Source: Moraxellaceae bacterium
GTDB taxonomy: Bacteria; Pseudomonadota; Gammaproteobacteria; Burkholderiales; Rhodocyclaceae
Length of the DNA stretch: 57,435 nt
Direction of reading: 5' to 3'
Assembly: GCA_031119205.1 (NCBI GenBank)
Contig: JAVHYF010000020.1
Span: 1 to 57,435 of the forward strand
This document shows, piece by piece, positions 6,593-13,733 of the stretch; the stretch's first letter is position 1, and each line of letters opens with the position of its first letter. The position numbers and the translations under genes are program-made. The notes beneath the pieces were generated by a model. That model did no database searches. It had not been told where the DNA came from and saw nothing but the letters and a program-made list of their open reading frames with translations.

Positions 6593-8722
6593 TCAGAACT
6601 TCAGGCTGGTCTTCAGCCAGTAGCTGCGCGGCTCGCCGTAGAAGTTGAACACCGAGGTGCCACCCACACGCTGGTAGTACTTCTCGTCCAGCAGGTTGTT
6701 GATGGCCAGCGACACGTCGACGTTGCGCGAGATGCGGTAGCCCACCAGCGCATCGAGCACGGTGTAGGCGTCCTGCTGGATACGTGCGCTGCCCTGCACG
6801 TTGTAGAAGCTGCTCATCGCACGCAGGCCGCCACCCACGTAGGCGCCGCGCAGGACGTCCTGCTGGAAGTCGTAGCGGGTCCACAGGTTGAAGTTGTGGC
6901 GCGGCGTGACGGTGGAGAAGACCTGGCCGGCCTGGCCTGCGGTGCCGGACACGAACTCCGTGTCGGTGAAGGTGTAGCCGGCACTGGCTTCCCAGCCGGT
7001 GGCGAGCATGCCGGAGATTTCCGCCTCGATACCTTGCACCTCCACTTCGCCGTTGGCGGCGGAGTAGGTCGTGGCCGGTACTGCGACGGCGCGGTTCTTG
7101 TCTTTCAGGCGGAACAGGCCGATCTGCGAGTTGAGCAGGCCGCCCTGGTGCTGACCTTTCACGCCGGCTTCGAAGCTGCGGCCTTCGCGCGGATCCAGCG
7201 GCTGGCCGTCGGCGCCCAGGGTGGTCTGCGGCTGGAATATCTCGGTGTAGCTGGCGTAGGCCGCCCAGTTGCGGCCGATGTCATAGACCACACCGGCAAA
7301 CGGGGTGAACTTGTTGTCGACCTGCACCTTGCTGCCGGTGTTGGTGACCAGATTGGTCGTGGTGCTTTCATACCAGGACACGCGCGCGCCGCCCACCAGG
7401 GTCAGCGGCTGCCAGGGCTTGATGCGCAGGTTGGCATACAGGCCGTATTGCTCCGGGGCCACGTTGGTGCGGCTGTTCAGCGGCAGGTTCGGCACTGGCC
7501 AGTCGTAGCTGGGGCTGTTCACGTTGATGCTGCCGGGAATGGCGGTGCCCGTGTTCTGCAACGTGGTCTGGTCGTAGCTGCGGAAGTCCGCGCCGACGAT
7601 CAGGTTCTGCGGCAGGTTCCAAAGGGTGAAGGGCAGGCTGGCGTGGGTGTCCACGGCAACCGAGTCCTCGCCGTAGTCGCGGGCGATTGCGGTGCGATTC
7701 ACGTTGCCTGCCGCATTCGCGGCGCTGGATGCGTAGGCGTACCTGAAGTTCACGGAACGGTTGACGACGCGCAGTGCAGCCTTCAGATGACCGCCGCTCT
7801 CCAGCCGGTGCATCACCTCGGCGAAACCTTCGCTGGACGAGTTCTTGAAACTGTTCCAGCCGGCGCCGATGAAGGTGGACCGGTCGACGTCCAGCAAGGA
7901 GCCGTCCGCATTCGTGGGCAGGCCATTGAAGGGGGTGACACTGCTGCTTGCGCCAGAGATGCCGACGGACACGGTAGTGCGCGGGGCGATGTCGAACTCC
8001 AGCGTGCCGTAACCCACCGAATTCTCGTTGTCGTTGACGTCCACCCAGCTGTTCTTGCTCTGGTGGGCGGCCACCACGCGGCCACGCACCTTGCCGTCTT
8101 CGGTCAGGCTGCCGGTGATGTCGCCTTCGTAGCGTTGTGCGTCCCAGGAGCCATAGGACAGCGAGCCCGAGGCGGCGAAATCCTTCAGCGCGCGCTTGCG
8201 TGCCAGGTTGACGGTGCCGCCGGGCTCACCCGTGCCGTTGTACAGCCCGGCCGGGCCGCGCAGCACTTCGACGCGATCGTAGATCCACAGGTCGGGCTGG
8301 CTGCCGTAGATGCTGGACAAGGGCGCCGGCATACCGTCAACCAGGTAGGAGTCGAGTTCGAAGCCACGCATGAAGATCGACGAGCGACCCTGGTCGTTCG
8401 CCAGCACCAGCATGCCGGTGGTGCGGCGGGCGAGGTCCTCCAGGCGCACCATGTTCTGGTCGTCCATGCGGTCGCGAGTCACCACGCTGACGGACTGCGG
8501 AATCTCCTTGAGCGACGCATCGCCCTTGCCGCCGATGCTGGCAGTGCCAGCCGAATAGCCTTCGCCTGCAACGGGCGAGGTGGCGGTGACGGTGACTGCG
8601 GGCAGCGTGATGTCGCCGGACTGTGCCTGTTGGGCATGGGCCAGCGGGGCGGCCAGGGTGGCGGCCACGGCAGAGGCGAGGGCTGCGCAACGCAGGCGCG
8701 GACGGACGGGGGAGGAGGTCAT
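6593..8722 (-). CDS. TonB-dependent siderophore-type receptor
   Basis: A 709-residue outer-membrane receptor. A signal peptide of about 30 residues ends near AHAQQ. A TonB-box-like LPAVTVTA follows, then the plug domain (about 65-180; IPQSVSVVTRDRM and YDRVEVLRGPAGLYNG). A 22-strand barrel ends in the terminal aromatic motif YWLKTSLKF. The plug signatures are those of ferric-siderophore receptors of the FpvA/FhuE group. No sigma/anti-sigma pair or siderophore biosynthesis gene is nearby, and no secretin/STN-type N-terminal extension is visible. A Fur-like sequence about 95 nt upstream supports iron control. The ligand is unknown; it may be a xenosiderophore. Confidence 0.92.
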   Translation of the reverse strand: MTSSPVRPRLRCAALASAVAATLAAPLAHAQQAQSGDITLPAVTVTATSPVAGEGYSAGTASIGGKGDASLKEIPQSVSVVTRDRMDDQNMVRLEDLARRTTGMLVLANDQGRSSIFMRGFELDSYLVDGMPAPLSSIYGSQPDLWIYDRVEVLRGPAGLYNGTGEPGGTVNLARKRALKDFAASGSLSYGSWDAQRYEGDITGSLTEDGKVRGRVVAAHQSKNSWVDVNDNENSVGYGTLEFDIAPRTTVSVGISGASSSVTPFNGLPTNADGSLLDVDRSTFIGAGWNSFKNSSSEGFAEVMHRLESGGHLKAALRVVNRSVNFRYAYASSAANAAGNVNRTAIARDYGEDSVAVDTHASLPFTLWNLPQNLIVGADFRSYDQTTLQNTGTAIPGSINVNSPSYDWPVPNLPLNSRTNVAPEQYGLYANLRIKPWQPLTLVGGARVSWYESTTTNLVTNTGSKVQVDNKFTPFAGVVYDIGRNWAAYASYTEIFQPQTTLGADGQPLDPREGRSFEAGVKGQHQGGLLNSQIGLFRLKDKNRAVAVPATTYSAANGEVEVQGIEAEISGMLATGWEASAGYTFTDTEFVSGTAGQAGQVFSTVTPRHNFNLWTRYDFQQDVLRGAYVGGGLRAMSSFYNVQGSARIQQDAYTVLDALVGYRISRNVDVSLAINNLLDEKYYQRVGGTSVFNFYGEPRSYWLKTSLKF

Positions 8723-8816
8723 GGTGATCCTTGTTCTACGACTGATTCGACGGCAGGTTCGACGGGAGAAAAACTCACAGGAAGCACGAAAGCAGGCACG
8801 CTATGCGCTTATGGTG

Positions 8817-8833
8817 TTGAGAATTGTTCTTGT
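8817..8833 (-). promoter_or_regulatory. Possible Fur box upstream of the TonB receptor
   Basis: TTGAGAATTGTTCTTGT resembles the 7-1-7 Fur pattern: TGAGAAT agrees at six of seven positions in the first half and GTTCTTG less well in the second. It lies about 95-110 nt upstream of the receptor start in an AT-richer stretch. Confidence 0.4.
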
Positions 8834-8933
8834 TTGCGATGGGCGCACGGATTTTGCCTCAAAAGCCTGTGCGGAATCTTTGCGCTAACCACAAAGATGT
8901 TTGCGCGAGAGGGGTGTAGAGCAGGATTTTTCC

Positions 8934-8984
8934 GGCAGGGGCAGGGGCAGGGGCAGGGGCAGGGGGCCGCGCGCGGGCGCGCGG
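8934..8984 (+). repeat. GGCAGG hexamer array followed by a GC palindrome
   Basis: Five tandem GGCAGG units (8934-8963) give successive GGGG tracts with two-base spacers and are followed by GGG. Next comes the palindrome CCGCGCGCGGGCGCGCGG (8967-8984). The block lies directly downstream of the GlpM-like gene and 212 nt upstream of the TonB receptor start. The G-rich strand could form a quadruplex; the GC hairpin could help terminate the leftward GlpM-like transcript. Confidence 0.7.
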
Positions 8985-8998
8985 TGGAGCGGAAGGAG

Positions 8999-9346
8999 TC
9001 AGACGCCCGTGCGGAAGTGCTGCCAGCCCCATAACAGCACGCCGGCCGCGCCGCACCAGGCGGCCGTGGCCAGCAGCAGGGTGTGCCATAGCGCCAGGCG
9101 TTCGCTGAGGAGGATCACGACGACGAGGTACACCGCATAGGGCAGCAGTGACCACAGGCCGAAGATGGCGGTCTCGCGCAGCGCCAGTGCGCCGCGCTCG
9201 CTGCCGACGATGACATGTGCGATGAGTGCCAGGCTGGGGAACAGCGGCACCAGCCCGGCCACGAAGAAGTAACGGCTGCGCGACAGCAGGGCAATGACGA
9301 TGACCACCGCCGCCCCGATCGCCCCTTTCAGCAACAGCCCGCTCAT
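8999..9346 (-). CDS. GlpM-like inner-membrane protein
   Basis: A 115-residue, very hydrophobic protein with four predicted membrane helices. The N-terminal part (KGAIGAAVVIVIALLSRSRYFF followed by AGLVPLFPSLALIAH and VGSERG) strongly resembles the small GlpM membrane-protein family described in Pseudomonas. Its biochemical role is not established. It is the second gene of a leftward run with the Pmp3-like protein 43 nt upstream. A GC hairpin and a hexamer repeat follow its stop. The family call is from remembered sequence similarity. Confidence 0.75.
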   Translation of the reverse strand: MSGLLLKGAIGAAVVIVIALLSRSRYFFVAGLVPLFPSLALIAHVIVGSERGALALRETAIFGLWSLLPYAVYLVVVILLSERLALWHTLLLATAAWCGAAGVLLWGWQHFRTGV

Positions 9347-9389
9347 GAGTCGTCCTGCAACGCCTGCACGCCCGATGTCTGCAGTGGGC

Positions 9390-9587
9390 CTACGGCTTGC
9401 GGCCGTTCGCGGCGGCCTCGATCTTCTTGTCCGTCTTGTACTGGCCCAGCGCGTACACCGCCCACAGCGCCGCCGGCAGCCAGCCGATCAGGGTCAGTTG
9501 CAGGATCAGGCAGATGACACCGGCAACGGGCCGGCCGATGGTGAAGAAGACCAAGAAGGGCAGGAAGATGGCGAGCAGCAGTCGCAT
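9390..9587 (-). CDS. YqaE/Pmp3-family small membrane protein
   Basis: A 65-residue protein with two membrane helices (about 3-22 and 25-48). It has the family pattern: LLLAIFLPFLVFF, then GRPVAGVICLILQLTLIGWLP, then a charged tail (YKTDKKIEAA). Pmp3/YqaE proteins are small membrane proteolipids linked to stress and ion homeostasis; the exact function is unknown. It lies 43 nt upstream of the GlpM-like gene in the same direction and may be co-transcribed with it. Confidence 0.8.
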   Translation of the reverse strand: MRLLLAIFLPFLVFFTIGRPVAGVICLILQLTLIGWLPAALWAVYALGQYKTDKKIEAAANGRKP

Positions 9588-9663
9588 GGTGGCTCCGTGT
9601 GGGGTGGATGATGCGGACTATAGCCCCATCCGGTGGCCTCCAGCCCACCTGGCGCGCCGGCGT

Positions 9664-10287
9664 TCAGGTGCAGGCTGCGGTGATGTCCGCGACGCTCGCG
9701 AAGCTCTCCTGAGGGGAGGTGGCGCGTAGCGCCTCGAAGCGGGTGTAACCCCAGGCCACGGCGCCGAAGGCCATGCCCTCTGCCTGTGCGGCTTCGGCGT
9801 CGCGCAGCTCGTCGCCGACATACAGCGTTTCCGCTGCGCGCCACGGGCCGAGCCGGCGCAACTCGCGCAGATGCTGCCGCTTGCCGAGCAGCGAGGCCCC
9901 GCAGGCGTAGTGCGCGATCCGCGTCGCATGCTCGCCCAGCACGCGACGCACATTGGCCTCCGAGTTCGACGACACGATTGCCAGCGTGACGCCGTGCGCC
10001 TCCAATGCCTTGAGCATGTCACCGACGCCGTCGAACAGCGCGATGCCGTCGATCTCCGCGGCCATCATCGCCTTGAACTGCAGTGCCACGCGCGGGAACT
10101 TCCACAGCGGCAGGCCCACGTGTTTCATGATGTCGCGTGCGTCCCGGCCACGCAGCGCCTCGGCTTCATCGTGGCCGACACGGCGGAAGCCATGCGCATC
10201 GGCCAGCGTGTTGAACACCTTCATGAAGAACGGAAAAGTGTCGGCCAGCGTGCCGTCGAAATCGAAGGCGACGACGCGGTAAATCAT
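9664..10287 (-). CDS. HAD-IA hydrolase, phosphoglycolate-phosphatase-like
   Basis: A 207-residue haloacid dehalogenase-like phosphatase. Motif I is DFDGTLADT (residues 8-16, nucleophile Asp8). A helical cap follows, then motif II VSSNSE, a conserved Lys region (LLGKRQHL) and motif IV YVGDELRDAEAA. The cap type and length fit Gph/PGP-like small-molecule phosphatases. The ATG at 10287 gives the normal N-terminus (MIYRVVAFDFDG); a longer frame to 10332 adds residues outside the domain. The substrate is unknown. Confidence 0.88.
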   Translation of the reverse strand: MIYRVVAFDFDGTLADTFPFFMKVFNTLADAHGFRRVGHDEAEALRGRDARDIMKHVGLPLWKFPRVALQFKAMMAAEIDGIALFDGVGDMLKALEAHGVTLAIVSSNSEANVRRVLGEHATRIAHYACGASLLGKRQHLRELRRLGPWRAAETLYVGDELRDAEAAQAEGMAFGAVAWGYTRFEALRATSPQESFASVADITAACT

Positions 10288-10335
10288 CCGGCAGCGTGTC
10301 CGGCTGCCATACCCGCCCGGGCAGCCCCGCAAGCC

Positions 10336-10686
10336 TCAACGCGCGGCACTGAACAGGGAGAAGATGCCGAAGATCAGCAGGCCGACGGCATACGGCAGCA
10401 TCTCCGAGAAGACTGCGAGCAGTCCGACCGACGGGCCGGCGAAATAGGCGATCAGCGAGATGAAGGTGCCGAAGCCGCCGCAGGCGATCGCAACCAGCGC
10501 ACCGAACAGCGAAGGCGGATTGTCGTCCTCGCGGCGCAGCTTGAAACGCAGCACGATCAATGCGCCGATCACCGCCACGACCATCAACGCGTTGTGCGCG
10601 AACGTCGTCGTGCGCGGAACGTTAGCGAGCGCCTCCAGCGGAAAGGCAGCAATCAGGGCTGTCGGTGCAAGCCAGCGTGTGGTCAT
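10336..10686 (-). CDS. Small hydrophobic membrane protein, unknown function
   Basis: A 116-residue protein with an N-terminal signal-like segment (LAPTALIAAFPLEALA) and three further hydrophobic stretches: NALMVVAVIGALIVLRF, LFGALVAIACGGFG and LPYAVGLLIFGIFSLF. A charged loop (KLRREDDN) lies between the first two. I do not recognise the family. It is 48 nt upstream of the HAD phosphatase in the same direction. The start at 10686 (MTTRW) is preferred because the upstream extension is polar. Confidence 0.6.
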   Translation of the reverse strand: MTTRWLAPTALIAAFPLEALANVPRTTTFAHNALMVVAVIGALIVLRFKLRREDDNPPSLFGALVAIACGGFGTFISLIAYFAGPSVGLLAVFSEMLPYAVGLLIFGIFSLFSAAR

Positions 10687-10890
10687 CGGTGTCGTCCGCC
10701 AGTTGGAGGATGCGTGGCGGCCCGTGTCGGGCACGTCTCGCATGGCGGAGATACTGACACGGAATGCAGGGCGCGATGAGGACGGGATCGCGAACCGGAT
10801 TGCCGCAGCGACACCCGGGCGGGTACGGTCGGTGGGCGGCTCAGGCCGGGCGGGGCCGCGGTCGCGGCCGGATAACGGGCCCGATGCTGC

Positions 10891-11283
10891 TCAGGCGCTG
10901 CGCTCGGTCGCCGCTTCCAGCACTTCCCACACTTCGCCTTCCTCGAACTCCACGTGGGCGCTGAGGGCTTCCGAAAAGGCCTTGATCTGCTCGGCCGCCG
11001 GAGCCTCGTAGAGCTGGCTGACGATGGCGCGGATCTGCATGTGCTCGCGCAGGGTGCGCTCGGCCAGATCGTTGCGGCCCAGCTCGCGCAGGCGCGGCAC
11101 GGCGTAACGCTCCTCTTCAATGAAGTGCGGCTCCAGCTCGCGCTCGAAGGTCTGCGCGATGCGACGCGACAGCGCGGGCAGGTCGGCAAGATCCAGCGCG
11201 GCATGACGGGCCGAGACAGCCAGGCGCATCGCGGCCTGATGTTCCTGACTAAGGTGCTTGAGGCGAAGGCTGATCTTTCGCAT
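10891..11283 (-). CDS. Hemerythrin HHE domain protein
   Basis: A 130-residue helical protein with spaced His and acidic residues of the hemerythrin/HHE cation-binding family: HLSQEHQ, HFIEEERY, REHMQIR and HVEFEEGEVW. Such domains bind a di-iron centre and sense or bind oxygen or nitric oxide, or store iron. The ATG at 11283 is preceded by GAGAGG on the minus strand, so it is preferred over the longer frame to 11322. It stands alone, with 123 nt to the next upstream gene. The 204-nt gap downstream holds only a GC hairpin (10854-10869). Confidence 0.8.
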   Translation of the reverse strand: MRKISLRLKHLSQEHQAAMRLAVSARHAALDLADLPALSRRIAQTFERELEPHFIEEERYAVPRLRELGRNDLAERTLREHMQIRAIVSQLYEAPAAEQIKAFSEALSAHVEFEEGEVWEVLEAATERSA

Positions 11284-11407
11284 GGGAAAAGCCTCTCGGC
11301 TGGCGGAGATGCGGACAAGCATAGGTTCGCTGCCGGCTGCGTTTCTTGATCTGGCGCAAGTCCGTCTGCATTGGCATACGACTGTTGCCGCAGCCGCATG
11401 CCGGCCG

Positions 11408-12409
11408 CTACTCCCCGGCCGCCGCCAGCGCGCCTTCCGCCGGTCGCTCGATCCGTCTCACGCTGACCTGTACATCCATGCCCGCGAAGTCCTCCGCCGA
11501 GCCGAACCACGAGCCGGACACCGGCGCGGCCTGCTCCGGCCGGCGCGTATAGGCCACGCGGATCAGGTCCGTGCCGCCCACCAGCGTATTGGTCGGGTCA
11601 TAGGGCACCCAACCCGCGCCCGGCAGGTAGACGTGCAGCCAGGCATGGGTCGCCCCTGCACCGAGTACCGGCGGCTCGTCGCGGCTTTCCACCTGACGCA
11701 CCCCCTGTTGCAGGCCGGTGTTGCGCACCGGTGGCGGCGCGGGCACGTCCAGCGTCTTGTCGTACAGGTAGCCGGACACGAAGCGCGCCGCCAGCCCCAG
11801 GCTGCGCACCGCTTCCATCATCAGCAGCGCGAAGTCGCGACAAGTGCCGCTGCGCGACGCGAGCGTCTCGGCAGGGCGTTGCGTACCCATCGCATCGCGC
11901 GACTGGTAGCGGAAGTCACTGCGGATCGCCGCATTCAGGTTGGCGAGGACGTCGCGCGTGTGGATGGTGCCCCGTTGCGGCAGGAACTGCTGAACCCACT
12001 CGCGCAGCACCGGCTGGTCGTCCGGGTACTGCAGCGGCAGGAAGTTCGCCACGTCCACGCCATCGTCCGCGCTGTAGCTGAACGGGTATTGCTCCGCCAC
12101 CGGGTCCAGCGGCAGCTCCAGGTTCTGCACGCCGAAGTGCTCGATCACGCAGCGTTTGTGCAGCACCAGCTTGTCTGCAGGCACTTGCGGCACGACCACC
12201 GCCACCGAATTCGAGAACACGTCCTGTACCCAGTGCAGATCATGGTGCGGGGACACGTGGATACTCGCCGAGATGACCCGTATGTCATGCGCGGCCCGCG
12301 GCCGGAACATCACCCGGTGCGGCGAGAACTCCACCTCCCTGTTGTAGCGGTAGGTGGTGAGGTGCTCGATTTCCAGGAAGACGGACTGGGCGGCGGTCCC
12401 GGCGGACAT
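11408..12409 (-). CDS. Transglutaminase-like cysteine protease-fold protein
   Basis: A 333-residue protein. The N-terminal beta domain (FLEIEHLTTYRYNREVEFSPHRV) is typical of the bacterial transglutaminase family that pairs with circularly permuted ATP-grasp and alpha-E proteins. The catalytic triad is visible as Cys in SRSGTCRDFALL, His in THAWLHVYLPG and Asp in VPYDPTN. No ATP-grasp or alpha-E partner gene is adjacent here. The protein is cytoplasmic by sequence, with no signal peptide. Its substrate is unknown; peptide or amide chemistry is likely. Confidence 0.88.
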   Translation of the reverse strand: MSAGTAAQSVFLEIEHLTTYRYNREVEFSPHRVMFRPRAAHDIRVISASIHVSPHHDLHWVQDVFSNSVAVVVPQVPADKLVLHKRCVIEHFGVQNLELPLDPVAEQYPFSYSADDGVDVANFLPLQYPDDQPVLREWVQQFLPQRGTIHTRDVLANLNAAIRSDFRYQSRDAMGTQRPAETLASRSGTCRDFALLMMEAVRSLGLAARFVSGYLYDKTLDVPAPPPVRNTGLQQGVRQVESRDEPPVLGAGATHAWLHVYLPGAGWVPYDPTNTLVGGTDLIRVAYTRRPEQAAPVSGSWFGSAEDFAGMDVQVSVRRIERPAEGALAAAGE

Positions 12410-12563
12410 GGCTCCCGGAGGTGGGGATGGTGCAGCTTAGCAAGGGGGAGGTGGGTGCGGGTGACGGCTGGGGCGTCAGCCGGGGCGCATGTTGGCTGCG
12501 ATCGTCGGTGGCTTGTGTCGGCGGGGCGCAAGCGGATGGCTGCCCGAACGACCACCAAACTCT

Positions 12564-12890
12564 CGTCATTCCTGCGGAGGCAGGAATCCAGCGACGTTGC
12601 CGTTGCCTTGTTGTGCTGCTCTGCCGGCTCCCGCCGTGGGGAATGTGGTCACTCTCTACGCAGCGCCGGGAGTTCGCCCCGGCGGGCGACATACTCTCTG
12701 CTGCGCGGCAGAGAGTATGCAGAGAACGCGCCCCGCTTCCGCCGCCACGCTTCGCGTGGTCCCCTGCGCTGCGCGCCATGCCGAGCGGCTCCGCAACTCG
12801 CCCTCGCTACGCTCGGTGCTCAAACATGCTCGCCGTCGCGCTCCGCGCGATCCCTCGTCACGGCTGTGCTGCTCGGCGGCTGCAGAGGGG
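12564..12890 (+). repeat. Composite structured repeat, copy 2
   Basis: The second copy of the element at 936-1295, in the same orientation. Hairpins: ATTCCTGC (12568-12575) with GCAGGAAT (12580-12587); 12691-12701 with 12708-12718 (11 bp); CCACGC (12745-12750) with GCGTGG (12754-12759). Loop sequences (TGCGCG and TTC) are the same as in copy 1 for the second and third hairpins. Long stretches match copy 1 closely, for example CGGCTCCGCAACTCGCCCTC and the last 30 nt. The remainder of 12410-12563 holds no recognisable gene. Confidence 0.8.
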
Positions 12891-12934
12891 AGGTGGGCTG
12901 TGCCACGTTGCGGGGCCGTGCCCCATGTGAAGGC

Positions 12935-13137
12935 GCTCATCCGGCGCAATGCCCTTCGGCTATTGCGTCCTAAGCGAGTTGTACGCTGACAGATGAATCG
13001 CGATTGCTACGACAGCGAAAGTGCGAGCTTTGAGGACGTGAGACGACATTGGATTGACTCCACATGGGTGGCCAACTACTCCGTGCTGCGCATAAGTCCG
13101 TTGCAGTGCCCTTCGGTCACTGCGCTTACGCGAGCCC
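12935..13137. repeat. Pair of related UUCG-loop hairpin repeats
   Basis: Two related units of about 45 nt centre on hairpins at 12945-12967 (CGCAAT...ATTGCG) and 13103-13123 (GCAGTG...CACTGC). Both have a CTTCGG tetraloop-type apex and both end in CGAG. The stems differ but each remains paired. They lie just beyond the 3' end of the gene at 13145-13561. I saw no integron attC core (GTTRRRY/RYYYAAC). The 125 nt between them shows no supported gene. Confidence 0.55.
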
Positions 13138-13144
13138 AATGAGA

Positions 13145-13561
13145 TCATTTGCCGTTCACGTATGGCTTCTTGCAACCAGGGCACCACTGCACCCTGTGTT
13201 TCCACCATTGGGGGAAGGTGAACTCGACAGTTCCGCAGACACGGCATCGAAACGTGTAGCCATGCATCAAGTACTGAAAGCCGTAGCCAAAGAGGCTTAT
13301 GAAAAGAAAGAATGTGAGCGAATCGAATCGCTTGAGTGGTGTTGCACTCAGTTGATCGCCAGCAGTGAATAGGGCGCTTACGACAGTTCCTAGCACTATC
13401 GGGGCTAGCCAGTATGCCGCTCGGTTTCTTCGGTTGCTTGATCCCAAAAGCCTTATCGCTAACCACTCTCCAGAAACGAAATAGAGGAATATCGTCAGTA
13501 CCGCCGCAGAGAGAAGAAGAATGGAGAAAGCTGACATTTGAACTAGGTTCGACCGATGCAA
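13145..13561 (-). CDS. Hypothetical membrane protein with C-terminal zinc ribbon
   Basis: A 138-residue protein with three likely membrane helices: FSILLLSAAVLTIFLYFVSG, YWLAPIVLGTVVSALF and LTFFLFISLFGYGFQYL. The C-terminal CxxC...CxxC ribbon (CRVCGTVEF then WCPGCKKPY) is probably a zinc site in the cytoplasm. An internal ATG eight codons in (MSAFS) could be the true start. Base composition is visibly AT-richer than in neighbouring genes, and repeats lie on its 3' side, consistent with recent acquisition. I do not recognise a family. Confidence 0.6.
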   Translation of the reverse strand: MHRSNLVQMSAFSILLLSAAVLTIFLYFVSGEWLAIRLLGSSNRRNRAAYWLAPIVLGTVVSALFTAGDQLSATPLKRFDSLTFFLFISLFGYGFQYLMHGYTFRCRVCGTVEFTFPQWWKHRVQWCPGCKKPYVNGK

Positions 13562-13733
13562 ATGGTCCTGCTGTTGCAGTTGTATCGCGCTCCGTCAGAA
13601 CTTTCGCCCGGTTGAGTTGCCCCGTGTGCGGCCGTTGGAGTGTGGCCGTGTTGCTTGGCCTGCTCCACATGTGAGGGCCAATGAAGCTTGGCGCAAGGCG
13701 GTGGATGAATTGATATCAGCGTGGAGTGTGCGC

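Noticed and set aside
8934-8966. Short tandem repeats considered as a CRISPR array
   Set aside because: Units are six bases with no spacers; it is a simple hexamer array.
6554-9034. Long plus-strand reading frame of 826 codons
   Set aside because: It is the antisense shadow of the TonB receptor, with His/Gly/Val-rich non-protein-like composition; the minus strand encodes a clear receptor.
12935-13137. Hairpin pair considered as integron attC sites
   Set aside because: No GTTRRRY/RYYYAAC core pair and no integrase gene nearby.
12960-13670. 236-codon minus-strand frame in the AT-richer gap
   Set aside because: It overlaps the membrane/zinc-ribbon frame, which has clear membrane helices and paired CxxC motifs; this one has neither.
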